A DNA stretch of 64,000 nucleotides, taken from NCBI RefSeq assembly GCF_012524205.1, contig NZ_JABACI010000002.1, positions 558,001 through 622,000 of the forward strand. Reading direction: 5' to 3'. The stretch comes from Microbacterium salsuginis (GTDB lineage Bacteria; Actinomycetota; Actinomycetes; Actinomycetales; Microbacteriaceae). The translations under genes were made by a program, and so were the position numbers. Positions within the stretch are counted from its first letter, which is position 1, and every line of letters begins with the position of its first letter. A model generated the notes under the pieces. That model saw only the letters and a program-made list of their open reading frames with translations, ran no database searches and was not told the origin of the DNA. Below are positions 8,211 through 15,498 of the stretch, in pieces.

Positions 8211-9458
8211 TCACACGAACGCCGAGTGTCCGGTGATCGCGCGCCCGACGATGAGCGAGTTCATGTCGTAGGTGCCCTCGAAGGTGAAGACGGCTTCGGC
8301 GTCGGCGAAGTAGCGGGCGACGCCGTACCCCGCGGGGATCCCGACCTGGCTCTGACCGCCGAGCTGGATGCCGTTGCCACCGCAGATCTCGCGGCACAGC
8401 GCGACGGTCTCGCGCATGCGGGCGCTGACGAAGGCCTTGGCCATCGCGGAGTGGTGGTCGGCTTGGAGGCCCTCGTCCTGCATCTGCGACACCCGCACGC
8501 TCAGTGCGATCGAGGCAGTGATGTTCGACAGCGCCACGGCGAGCTTCTCCTGCACGAGCTGGAACGAGGCGATCGGCTTGCCGAACTGGGTGCGCGCCTT
8601 CGCGTACGCCAGCGCCGCCTCGTAGGCGCCGACGCCGACGCCGAGCCCCTGCCACGCGACGTCGGCCCGAGTCAGGCGCAGCACGACGGCCAGGTCGCGG
8701 AAGCCGTCGATGCGCTGCAGCCGGTCGCCCTCGGCGACGACGACGTTCTCGAGCACGATGTCGGCGTTCTCGACGCCGCGCAGCGACTGCTTGCGCTCGA
8801 TCTTCGTCGCCGTGAAGCCGGCGGCGGGCGTGCGGACCAGGAACCCCTTGACCTGCTGATCGGCGAGATCGCGAGCCCAGATGACCACCAGGTCGGCGAA
8901 CGCGCCGTTGCCGATCCACCGCTTCGCGCCGTTGAGCACCCAGTGGTCGCCGCGGCGCTCCGCCGTGGTCTCGAGACCGCGCGCAGTGTCGGAGCCGTGG
9001 CCGGGCTCGGTGAGCCCGAACGCCGCGACCGACTCCCCCGCCGCGAGCGGCGGCAGCCACTCGGCCTTCTGCTCGTCCGAACCGCCGACGGCGATCGAGG
9101 TCATCGCCAATCCGCTGTGCACCCCGATGAACGTCGCGAGCGACGGATCGGCCCGCGACAGCTCCATCGCCACCCAGCCGCGGAAGACCGCGCTGTTCTC
9201 GAACCGGCGGGTCTCGGCGAAGCCGTTCGCGTACAGACCGAGCTCGGCGATCCGAGGGATGAGGTGGCGCGGGCTCTCGGCACGCTCCCACAGGTCGTCG
9301 GCGTGGGGTCGCACGTCGGCGTCGAGGAACGCGCGGATCTCGGCCAGTGCGCGCTGCTCGGCATCCGTCAGCAGGTGCTGAAAGGAGTAGAAGTCCGCGT
9401 CGAGCAGGTCGGCGGGGGCGGATGCCGCAACCCGAGGCGGCGTGAGGGTGAACGTCAT
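8211..9458 (-). CDS. Acyl-CoA dehydrogenase, glutaryl-CoA dehydrogenase-like
   Basis: FAD enzyme of 415 residues introducing the alpha-beta double bond into an acyl-CoA. FGLTEPGHGSD and WVLNGAKRWIGNGAF match flavin-binding and substrate regions, and TFEGTYDMNSLIVGRAITG near the C-terminus holds the probable catalytic Glu, as in the glutaryl-CoA dehydrogenase-like branch. The chosen ATG has GGAGAGA just upstream; an in-frame start 20 codons earlier lacks one and would run into the divergent operator region. A QsdR-like repressor gene is read divergently. Confidence 0.9.
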   Translation of the reverse strand: MTFTLTPPRVAASAPADLLDADFYSFQHLLTDAEQRALAEIRAFLDADVRPHADDLWERAESPRHLIPRIAELGLYANGFAETRRFENSAVFRGWVAMELSRADPSLATFIGVHSGLAMTSIAVGGSDEQKAEWLPPLAAGESVAAFGLTEPGHGSDTARGLETTAERRGDHWVLNGAKRWIGNGAFADLVVIWARDLADQQVKGFLVRTPAAGFTATKIERKQSLRGVENADIVLENVVVAEGDRLQRIDGFRDLAVVLRLTRADVAWQGLGVGVGAYEAALAYAKARTQFGKPIASFQLVQEKLAVALSNITASIALSVRVSQMQDEGLQADHHSAMAKAFVSARMRETVALCREICGGNGIQLGGQSQVGIPAGYGVARYFADAEAVFTFEGTYDMNSLIVGRAITGHSAFV

Positions 9459-9483
9459 CGTCTCTCCGATCGTCGGTGATCGT

Positions 9484-9538
9484 TCCGAGTATGCATCATC
9501 TTTCAGAATGTTGCACAACGTATCCGAGAATGTTGCAG
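9484..9538. promoter_or_regulatory. Direct repeats in divergent promoter region
   Basis: AGAATGTTGCA occurs at 9505-9515 and again at 9527-9537, a 22-bp period, and TCCGAG recurs in the same stretch. The first copy is followed by an imperfect palindrome ATGTTG, CA, CAACGT. The position between the acyl-CoA dehydrogenase and the divergent TetR-type gene fits an operator for that regulator. Confidence 0.45.
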
Positions 9539-9569
9539 TCCGAGGTCCGCGTCCGGGTAGAGTGCGGGC

Positions 9570-10217
9570 ATGACGACCACGACCGCTCCACCACGGACGA
9601 TTGCCGACGTCGGCCTGCGGGCAGCGCCGTCATGGCTGTCGGAGCGGTTGGCCGAGGCATCCCATCCCGATGCCGTGCGCGCGTTCGAAGCGGCCCGCGA
9701 GACGTTCATCGGCGGACGGCGCATCGACATGGGAGGGCTCGCGACGTCGCTCGGCGTCGATCGCACGTCGCTGTTCCGCTGGGTCGGCAATCGCGACGCG
9801 CTGCTGAGCGAGGTGCTGTGGTCGCTCGCGGTGCCGACGCTCGTGCAGGCCGAGCACGCGAACCAGGACCGTGCGGGCGGCGAGCGGATCGCCGGCATCC
9901 TGACCCACTTCGTCGACGACCTGATCACGGCCGAGTACTTCCGCCAGTTCCTGCGGCGCGAGCCCGCGCGAGCGCTGCGGCTGCTGACCACGAAAGAGAG
10001 TCCCATCCAGCGCCGCTATGTCGCGACGGCCGAGTGGCTGGTGCGCCGCGACCTCGGGGCTGAACCACTCGGCGGCGCGATCGATCCCCCGGGGCTCGCG
10101 TACCTGCTCGTGCGTATGTCGGAGTCGTTCACGTACGCCGACCTCATCTCGGGCGACACCCCGAGCGCCGACCGGGCGCGAGTCGCGTTCCGCCTGCTCC
10201 TGCGCGTGGAGACGTGA
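9570..10217 (+). CDS. QsdR-like TetR family regulator
   Basis: A 215-residue regulator with an N-terminal TetR-like HTH in divergent form: RIDMGGLATSLGVDRTSLFR followed by WVGNRDALLSEVLW, near residues 52-90. The FRWVGNRD form is typical of the QsdR group found in actinobacteria. The C-terminal part has EYFRQFLRREPARALRLLT, also seen in that group. It is divergent from an acyl-CoA dehydrogenase gene and overlaps a thioesterase gene at its 3' end, so it probably represses acyl-CoA metabolism and possibly itself. Confidence 0.82.
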   Translation: MTTTTAPPRTIADVGLRAAPSWLSERLAEASHPDAVRAFEAARETFIGGRRIDMGGLATSLGVDRTSLFRWVGNRDALLSEVLWSLAVPTLVQAEHANQDRAGGERIAGILTHFVDDLITAEYFRQFLRREPARALRLLTTKESPIQRRYVATAEWLVRRDLGAEPLGGAIDPPGLAYLLVRMSESFTYADLISGDTPSADRARVAFRLLLRVET

Positions 10218-10636
10218 TGGGCGACTTCGCGGTGCGCGAGCCCTTCGCGACGCGCTGGAGCGACAACGACCAGTACGGCCACCTCAACAACACCGTGTAC
10301 TACGCCGCGATGGACACCGCCGTCAACGCCTTCATGATCCGCGAAGGCGGGCTCGATCCGCTCCGCAGCGATGCCATCGCACTCTGCGCGGCATCGTCGT
10401 GCGAGTTCCACGCGTCGGCGGGCTTTCCGGAGGCGCTCGAGGTCGGCATCGGGATCGAGCGCCTCGGCACCACGAGCGTGACCTGGGCCCTCGGCATCCT
10501 CCGTCCGGGCGAGGACGACGCGATCGCAACGGGACGGTTCGTGCACGTGTTCGTGGATGCCGCGACCCGACGGCCCACGCCGGTGCCGGCATCCATCCGC
10601 TCCGCGATCGAGTCGCGGCTGCTCTCGCACGACTGA
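10217..10636 (+). CDS. Acyl-CoA thioesterase family protein, 4HBT/YbgC-like
   Basis: Hot-dog thioesterase of 139 residues. The motif TRWSDNDQYGHLNNTVYYAAMDTA is the 4-hydroxybenzoyl-CoA thioesterase/YbgC signature with the catalytic Asp. It should release a carboxylic acid from a CoA thioester. ATG is preferred over a GTG one codon earlier; the first base of the ATG is the last base of the regulator's stop, so the two genes are translationally coupled. Confidence 0.87.
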   Translation: MGDFAVREPFATRWSDNDQYGHLNNTVYYAAMDTAVNAFMIREGGLDPLRSDAIALCAASSCEFHASAGFPEALEVGIGIERLGTTSVTWALGILRPGEDDAIATGRFVHVFVDAATRRPTPVPASIRSAIESRLLSHD

Positions 10637-10700
10637 TCCCAGCCCGCTCCACGTGGCCTCAGCGGCAGTTCGGCGCAGGGGCTGCGGCATCCGTCCCTTC

Positions 10701-10790
10701 CCGGATCCGGAAACCGGACTTGTGCACGCTTTCCGGTCCCGCCCGGCGCCTCCCTCCGGAAACAGCGCGATACTCCGGTTTCCGGGTCCG
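10701..10790. repeat. Intergenic CCGGAAACCGG palindromic element, copy 1
   Basis: A 90-bp element with inverted ends, CCGGATCCGGAAACCGGA at the left and TCCGGTTTCCGGGTCCG at the right. Inner TTTCCGG and TCCGGAAA modules lie between. It lies in a 249-bp gap between a thioesterase gene and an APH-like kinase gene. Two relatives lie at 17026 and 25511, also intergenic. Confidence 0.75.
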
Positions 10791-10822
10791 AAATGGCACG
10801 AGGCCGACACCACATTCGCGAA

Positions 10823-10842
10823 CAAACCGACCATCCGGTATG
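10823..10842. promoter_or_regulatory. TetR-type operator (site B)
   Basis: CAAACCG, six bases, CGGTATG; one arm mismatch relative to site A. TATGCT at 10839-10844 is a plausible -10 box for the kinase/acyl-CoA dehydrogenase/ligase operon starting at 10886, the same geometry as at site A. Confidence 0.6.
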
Positions 10843-10885
10843 CTCGATCCGACGGCCCGCTGACGGGCGGGAAGGCGGGTCGACG

Positions 10886-11938
10886 ATGACCGGAGTTCCG
10901 GGACTGGATGTCGCGGGCCTGACTGCATGGCTGGCGGCCGCGCACCCGGATCTTGCCGGCGGCGGCCTCCGCGCGACCGTCGTCGCCGGCGGGCGCAGCA
11001 ACCTCACCTACGCGGTGGAGGGAGCACGGATGCCGCTGATCGTGCGTCGTCCTCCGCTCGGGCACGTGCTCTCGAGCGCTCACGACATGCGCCGCGAGCA
11101 CCGCGTCATCTCCGCCCTGGCCGGCAGCGCCGTCCCCGTGCCGCGGGCGATCGACGTCGTCGACGACGTCGACGCCGCCGCCGTCACGGGCACCGTGTTC
11201 TTCGTGATGGAGCGCGCGCCGGGCCGCGTGCTCGCCCGGCGGGCGCAGAACGCCGACTGCACGGCGGCCGGGCTCCGCCGGCTGAGCCTCGATCTCGCGC
11301 GGCATCTCGCAGACCTCCACGCCGTCGACCCCGCCGCCGTCGGCCTCGAGGACTTCGGTCGCCCCGACGGCTACCTCGAGCGGCAGCTGTCGACGTGGCG
11401 CCGCCAGCTGAACGCGTCGCGTTCCCGCGAGACCCCGCAGCTCGACACCCTGCAGGCGGCGCTGGCCGACGGCATCCCCTCCTCGTCCCGCTCGGCGATC
11501 GTGCACGGCGACTACCGTCTCGACAACGCGCTCGTCGTGGGCTCCGGCGACGAGCCGCGCATCTCGGCGATCCTGGACTGGGAGATGGCGACGCTCGGCG
11601 ACCCGTTCGTCGATGTGGGCATGCTCGGCATGTACTGGGACATCGCCGCGCTGCCCGGCGGAGAGGGCGTCGTGCCGAGCGCCGTCGACCCCGACGCGGG
11701 CTACCCCGGCTTCGACGAGCTGGTCGAGGCGTACGCCGAGCGCGCCGGCATCCGCGTCCCCGATCTGCGCTGGTTCCGGGCATTCGCGGCCTACAAGCTC
11801 GCGGTGATCCTCGAGGGGATCCACTACCGCTTCCAAGCCGGCGACACCGTCGGCGAGGGCTTCGACCGCATGGGCGCCCTCGTCGAACCGCTCGCGCGGA
11901 CCGGCCTCGACACCACCCGAGCCGAAGGAGTGCGCTGA
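10886..11938 (+). CDS. APH/choline kinase-like phosphotransferase (LvaA/ACAD10-11 type)
   Basis: A 350-residue kinase-fold protein of the aminoglycoside phosphotransferase superfamily. The N-lobe has GGRSNLTYAVE and the ion-pair Lys region is replaced by LIVRRPP. The catalytic loop is IVHGDYRLDNALV and the metal site ILDWEMATLGDP. This form matches the kinase half of ACAD10/ACAD11 and LvaA rather than antibiotic kinases. Known relatives phosphorylate the 4-hydroxyl of 4-hydroxyacyl-CoA so that an acyl-CoA dehydrogenase-like partner can eliminate phosphate. The stop overlaps the next gene, an acyl-CoA dehydrogenase of the matching type. A role in 4-hydroxyacid catabolism is inferred, and no LvaB-like small subunit is seen. 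Confidence 0.85.
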   Translation: MTGVPGLDVAGLTAWLAAAHPDLAGGGLRATVVAGGRSNLTYAVEGARMPLIVRRPPLGHVLSSAHDMRREHRVISALAGSAVPVPRAIDVVDDVDAAAVTGTVFFVMERAPGRVLARRAQNADCTAAGLRRLSLDLARHLADLHAVDPAAVGLEDFGRPDGYLERQLSTWRRQLNASRSRETPQLDTLQAALADGIPSSSRSAIVHGDYRLDNALVVGSGDEPRISAILDWEMATLGDPFVDVGMLGMYWDIAALPGGEGVVPSAVDPDAGYPGFDELVEAYAERAGIRVPDLRWFRAFAAYKLAVILEGIHYRFQAGDTVGEGFDRMGALVEPLARTGLDTTRAEGVR

Positions 11939-13140
11939 TGGACTTCGCCCCCGACCCCACCGCGCGCGAGTACGCCGCGCGGGCTCGCGTCTTCCTCGAC
12001 GAGCATGTTCTGCCGGCCGAGCCGGTGCTCGACGAGCAGCTGGCCGCGACGCCCGGCGACTGGACCGTGCGGCCGGTGGTCCGAGAGCTGCAGGAGAAGG
12101 CGCGCGCGGCGGGACTGTGGAACCTCTTCCTGCCCGGCGCACGTGGTGCGGGCCTGACGAACCTGCAGTACGCGCCGGTCGCCGAGGTCACCGGGTGGAG
12201 CCCGCGTCTCGCGCCGGCGGCGTTCAACTGCGCCGCCCCCGACACCGGCAACATGGAGGTGCTGAACGACTTCGGCACACCGGAGCAGAAGGAGCGGTGG
12301 CTCGAGCCGCTGCTCGAGGCCGGCATCCGTTCGTCGTTCTGCATGACCGAGCCCGACGTCGCCTCCTCCGACGCGACCAACATCGGCACCAGCATTCGCC
12401 GCGACGGCGACCACTACGTCATCTCGGGGCGGAAGTGGTGGTCGACCGGGGCGATGAACCCGGACGCGGCGATCTTCATCGTGATGGGAAAGACGGATCC
12501 GGATGCTGCGCGCCATCGTCAGCAGTCGATGGTCCTGGTGCCGCGCGACACACCGGGGGTGCGGATCGTCCGGCCGTTGACGGTGTTCGGCTACGACGAC
12601 CGCGATCACGGCGGGCACGCCGAGATCGCCTTCGAGGAGGTGCGCGTGCCGACGTCGAACCTCATCGCCGGCGAGGGCGACGGGTTCGCCATCGCGCAGG
12701 CACGGCTCGGACCCGGCCGCATCCACCACTGCATGCGCGCGATCGGCATGGGCGAGCGGGCGCTGCATCTCATGGCCGAGCGGGCGAACGCGCGTCACGC
12801 GTTCGGACGGACGCTCGCCGACCAGGGCGTCGTTCGCGAGTGGGTCGCCGAGGCCCGCATCCAGCTCGAGTCGCTGCGGCTGCTCGTGCTCAAGACGGCC
12901 TGGCTCATGGACACCGTGGGCAACAAGCAGGCGATGACCGAGATCCAGGCGATCAAGATCGCTGTACCCCGAGCGGTGCAGCAGATCATCGACCGCGCGA
13001 TCCAGGTGCACGGCGGGGCCGGCGTCTCTTCCGACACTCCCCTGGCCGAGCTCTACGCCGGTGTGCGCTCCCTGCGCATCGCCGACGGTCCCGACGAGGT
13101 GCACCTGGCGAGCCTCGGCCGCGCACAGCTGCGGGAATAG
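11938..13140 (+). CDS. Acyl-CoA dehydrogenase, ACAD10/11 (LvaC)-like
   Basis: FAD-fold protein of 400 residues. FCMTEPDVASSDATNIGT, YVISGRKWWSTGAM and the C-terminal QVHGGAGVSSDTPLAE are typical of the ACAD10/11 branch. The C-terminal GPDEVHLASLGR takes the place of the catalytic-Glu loop of ordinary enzymes. Its ATG overlaps the kinase stop by one base. The two genes together are the bacterial two-protein form of ACAD10/11. The inferred reaction is conversion of 4-phosphoacyl-CoA toward an enoyl- or 3-hydroxyacyl-CoA; simple dehydrogenation cannot be excluded. Confidence 0.88.
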   Translation: MDFAPDPTAREYAARARVFLDEHVLPAEPVLDEQLAATPGDWTVRPVVRELQEKARAAGLWNLFLPGARGAGLTNLQYAPVAEVTGWSPRLAPAAFNCAAPDTGNMEVLNDFGTPEQKERWLEPLLEAGIRSSFCMTEPDVASSDATNIGTSIRRDGDHYVISGRKWWSTGAMNPDAAIFIVMGKTDPDAARHRQQSMVLVPRDTPGVRIVRPLTVFGYDDRDHGGHAEIAFEEVRVPTSNLIAGEGDGFAIAQARLGPGRIHHCMRAIGMGERALHLMAERANARHAFGRTLADQGVVREWVAEARIQLESLRLLVLKTAWLMDTVGNKQAMTEIQAIKIAVPRAVQQIIDRAIQVHGGAGVSSDTPLAELYAGVRSLRIADGPDEVHLASLGRAQLRE

Positions 13141-13204
13141 CCCACACCGGATGTCGCGGCATCCGGCGCACCCGAAGAACGAACCGATGTCGAAGGAGAC
13201 AGCG

Positions 13205-14785
13205 ATGACACACCAGCCCGACCCCGCGATCGACGGCGCGGGATTCACGACCCTGTCGGTCGCGAGCATCCTCGCCGAGTCCGCCGTGCGCCACGCCGAG
13301 CGCATCGCGTTCCACTTCGCGGGCACGACCGTGTCGTACCGCGAGTTGTGGGACCAGACGCGGGCCTACGCCGGCGCCCTCCGCGCCCGCGGCATCGGCC
13401 GGGGCGACCGCGTCGCGATGCTCGTGCCGAACGTGCCCGACTTCGCGCGCGTGTACTACGCGGTGCTGTCGCTCGGCGCCATCGCCGTGCCCGTCCATCT
13501 GCTGTTCAAGGCCGACGAGATCGCCCACGTGCTGCGGGACTCGGACGCCGATCTGCTCGTGGTCGCCGCCCCGCTGCTCGCCGAGGCGATGCCGGCCGCT
13601 GCCGCGGCCGGCGTGCCGGCGGTCACCGTCCTGCTTCCCGCCGATGCCGGCGTCGACCTGCCGCGCCTCGAGATCGAGGCCGCGGCAGCGCAGCCGATCG
13701 CGCGCCACGAATCCGTGGGACCCCTGGATGCCGCGACCATCCTCTACACGAGCGGCACCACCGGCACGCCCAAGGGCGCGGTCGGCTCGCACCTGTCGAT
13801 CGTGGAGCAGGTGCACACCACCCTGATCGACGCGTTCGACCTGCGCGCCGACGACGTCGTCTTCGGCGGGCTGCCGCTGTTCCACACCTTCGGGCAGACC
13901 GCTGTGATGAACATCGCACTGCGGGTCGGAGCATCCGTCGTCCTTCTTCCCCGCTTCGACCCCGACCAGGCGCTCGCGCTGATGGTCGAGTTGGGCGCGA
14001 CGGTCTTCACGGCGGTGCCGACGATGTACGTCGGGATGCTCGAGGCCGCGCGCCGCTCGGACGCCCGACCGCCGTTGCGGTACGCGGTCTCGGGCGGGGC
14101 CGCGCTGCCGGTCGCGGTGCTCGAGTCGTTCCGCGCGGCGTTCGGCGCCGACGTGCACGAGGGCTACGGGCTCACCGAGACGGCGCCGACCGTGTCGTCC
14201 AACCCGCTCCACGAGCCGATCCGGCCCGGCACCGTCGGTCGCGCGCTGTGGGGTGTCGACGTCGCGATCGCCGATCCGGAGGCTGAGGACGCCGTCGCGC
14301 TGCAGGACGAGCCGGGCGCGCTCGGCGAGATCGTCGTGCGCGGCCACAACCTCTTCAAGGGGTACCTCGGGCGGGCGGATGCCTCGGCCGCGGCCGTCGT
14401 CGATGGCTGGTTCCGCACCGGAGACCTCGGCACGTACGTCGACGGCGTGCTCACGATCGTCGACCGCAAGAAGGACATGATCGTGCGCTCGGGCTACAAC
14501 GTGTATCCGACCGAGGTCGAGGCGGTGCTCGCGCGGCATCCGGGCATCGCGGTGGCCGCCGTGTTCGGAGTGGCTGACGAGGTACGGGGCCAGGAGGTGC
14601 ACGCCGCCGTCGTCGCGCACGAGGGCACAACCCTCGATGCGGACGAGGTCATCGCCTTCGTCCGCGACCGGCTCGCTGCATACAAGTACCCCCGGGTCGT
14701 GCACATCCTGCCCGAGCTGCCGCTGGGATCGAGCGGCAAGGTGCTCAAGCGCGACCTCGTCGCGCAGTTCACGCCCGTGCACTGA
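13205..14785 (+). CDS. Long-chain fatty acid-CoA ligase family (AMP-binding) enzyme
   Basis: Acyl-adenylate-forming CoA ligase of 526 residues that activates a carboxylic acid with ATP. The P-loop motif ILYTSGTTGTPKG, YGLTETAP, GWFRTGDLG, DRKKDMIVRSGYNVYP and the catalytic Lys in GSSGKVLKRDL occur in the usual order. The ATG with GAAGGAGA five bases upstream was chosen; an in-frame ATG six codons earlier has no ribosome site. It follows the kinase/acyl-CoA dehydrogenase pair by 64 bp and probably supplies their CoA-ester substrate, as LvaE does for levulinate. Confidence 0.92.
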   Translation: MTHQPDPAIDGAGFTTLSVASILAESAVRHAERIAFHFAGTTVSYRELWDQTRAYAGALRARGIGRGDRVAMLVPNVPDFARVYYAVLSLGAIAVPVHLLFKADEIAHVLRDSDADLLVVAAPLLAEAMPAAAAAGVPAVTVLLPADAGVDLPRLEIEAAAAQPIARHESVGPLDAATILYTSGTTGTPKGAVGSHLSIVEQVHTTLIDAFDLRADDVVFGGLPLFHTFGQTAVMNIALRVGASVVLLPRFDPDQALALMVELGATVFTAVPTMYVGMLEAARRSDARPPLRYAVSGGAALPVAVLESFRAAFGADVHEGYGLTETAPTVSSNPLHEPIRPGTVGRALWGVDVAIADPEAEDAVALQDEPGALGEIVVRGHNLFKGYLGRADASAAAVVDGWFRTGDLGTYVDGVLTIVDRKKDMIVRSGYNVYPTEVEAVLARHPGIAVAAVFGVADEVRGQEVHAAVVAHEGTTLDADEVIAFVRDRLAAYKYPRVVHILPELPLGSSGKVLKRDLVAQFTPVH

Positions 14786-14853
14786 CCCCCGCGGTCCCCG
14801 GGCTTCGAGTGGCGCAACACGCGGGATCCTGTTCCCGCCCGCACACGGGGTGT

Positions 14854-14912
14854 TTCGAATCGCGCACTTGCCACCGACGAGCCGTGAGAAAGTGACAAGT
14901 GCGCGATTCGAA
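14854..14912. repeat. Long hairpin between convergent genes
   Basis: Inverted repeat with arms of 21 bp and one mismatch, around TTCGAATCGCGCACTTG and its complement, with a 17-base loop. The mismatch is C/A on the top strand, which becomes a G-U pair in a bottom-strand transcript. A degenerate third copy (TTCGAGTGGCGCA) lies just before it. It probably serves as a bidirectional terminator for the ligase and AhpD-like genes, though it lacks a clear T-run. Confidence 0.6.
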
Positions 14913-14923
14913 GCGGGGCGGCG

Positions 14924-15421
14924 TCAGCCGGCCGGTCGCGGGGACACGCTCCACGCGCGCGTGGTGACGCCGATCGCGTTCCACACGTTGATCGTGATGA
15001 TGAGCGAGATGAGAGCCGCTGCGGTCTCCTCACCGAACGCCGCGACCGCCTCTGTGACGGTCGCTTCCGGCACGTGCGTCTCGGACAGGCGCGTGACGTC
15101 CTCGGTGAGAGCGAAGGCCGCACGTTCGGCGGCCGTGAACAGGCCCGACTCGCGCCACACGGCGACCGCGTCCACGCGCTGCGCGGTCACTCCCGAGGAG
15201 CGTGCGGCGCGGGCGTGCAGGTCGACGCAGTAGGCGCAGCCGTTCACCTGCGAGGCGCGCAGACGCACGAGCTCCCGCAGACCGGAGTCGATGCCGGCGA
15301 GGTCGAGCTGCTCGGTGGCGGCGTCGTCGAGCGTGCTGACGGCGCGCGAGAACACGGGCGCGAGGGCGTCGAAGTCCAGGCGGGGTGAAACGGGGACGAG
15401 AGTGTCGCTGAGGAGTGTCAT
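14924..15421 (-). CDS. Carboxymuconolactone decarboxylase / AhpD-like protein
   Basis: A 165-residue protein of the CMD/AhpD alkylhydroperoxidase fold. The redox motif CAYCVDLHARAARSSG (CxxC with a following His) lies near residues 62-77. Such proteins reduce peroxides through the Cys pair. It lies 77 bp downstream of, and on the same strand as, a MocR-type regulator gene, with paired direct repeats between them, so it is the likely target of that regulator. Confidence 0.88.
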   Translation of the reverse strand: MTLLSDTLVPVSPRLDFDALAPVFSRAVSTLDDAATEQLDLAGIDSGLRELVRLRASQVNGCAYCVDLHARAARSSGVTAQRVDAVAVWRESGLFTAAERAAFALTEDVTRLSETHVPEATVTEAVAAFGEETAAALISLIITINVWNAIGVTTRAWSVSPRPAG

Positions 15422-15452
15422 GATCCCAGGCTAGGAATCAATGCCCTTTTGA

Positions 15453-15489
15453 ACATGGCCAATTCATCCGCTCACACATGGGCCATTTC
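15453..15489. promoter_or_regulatory. Paired direct repeats, probable MocR operator
   Basis: ACATGGCCAATTC (15453-15465) and ACATGGGCCATTTC (15476-15489) lie in tandem 32 bp upstream of the AhpD-like gene. MocR/PdxR proteins bind tandem direct repeats, and a MocR gene ends only 10 bp away, so this is a good candidate site. Confidence 0.5.
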
Positions 15490-15498
15490 ACCCACCGG

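Noticed and set aside
10886..11938. Aminoglycoside resistance kinase
   Set aside because: Motif form and overlap with an ACAD gene fit the LvaA/ACAD10-11 type, not drug kinases.
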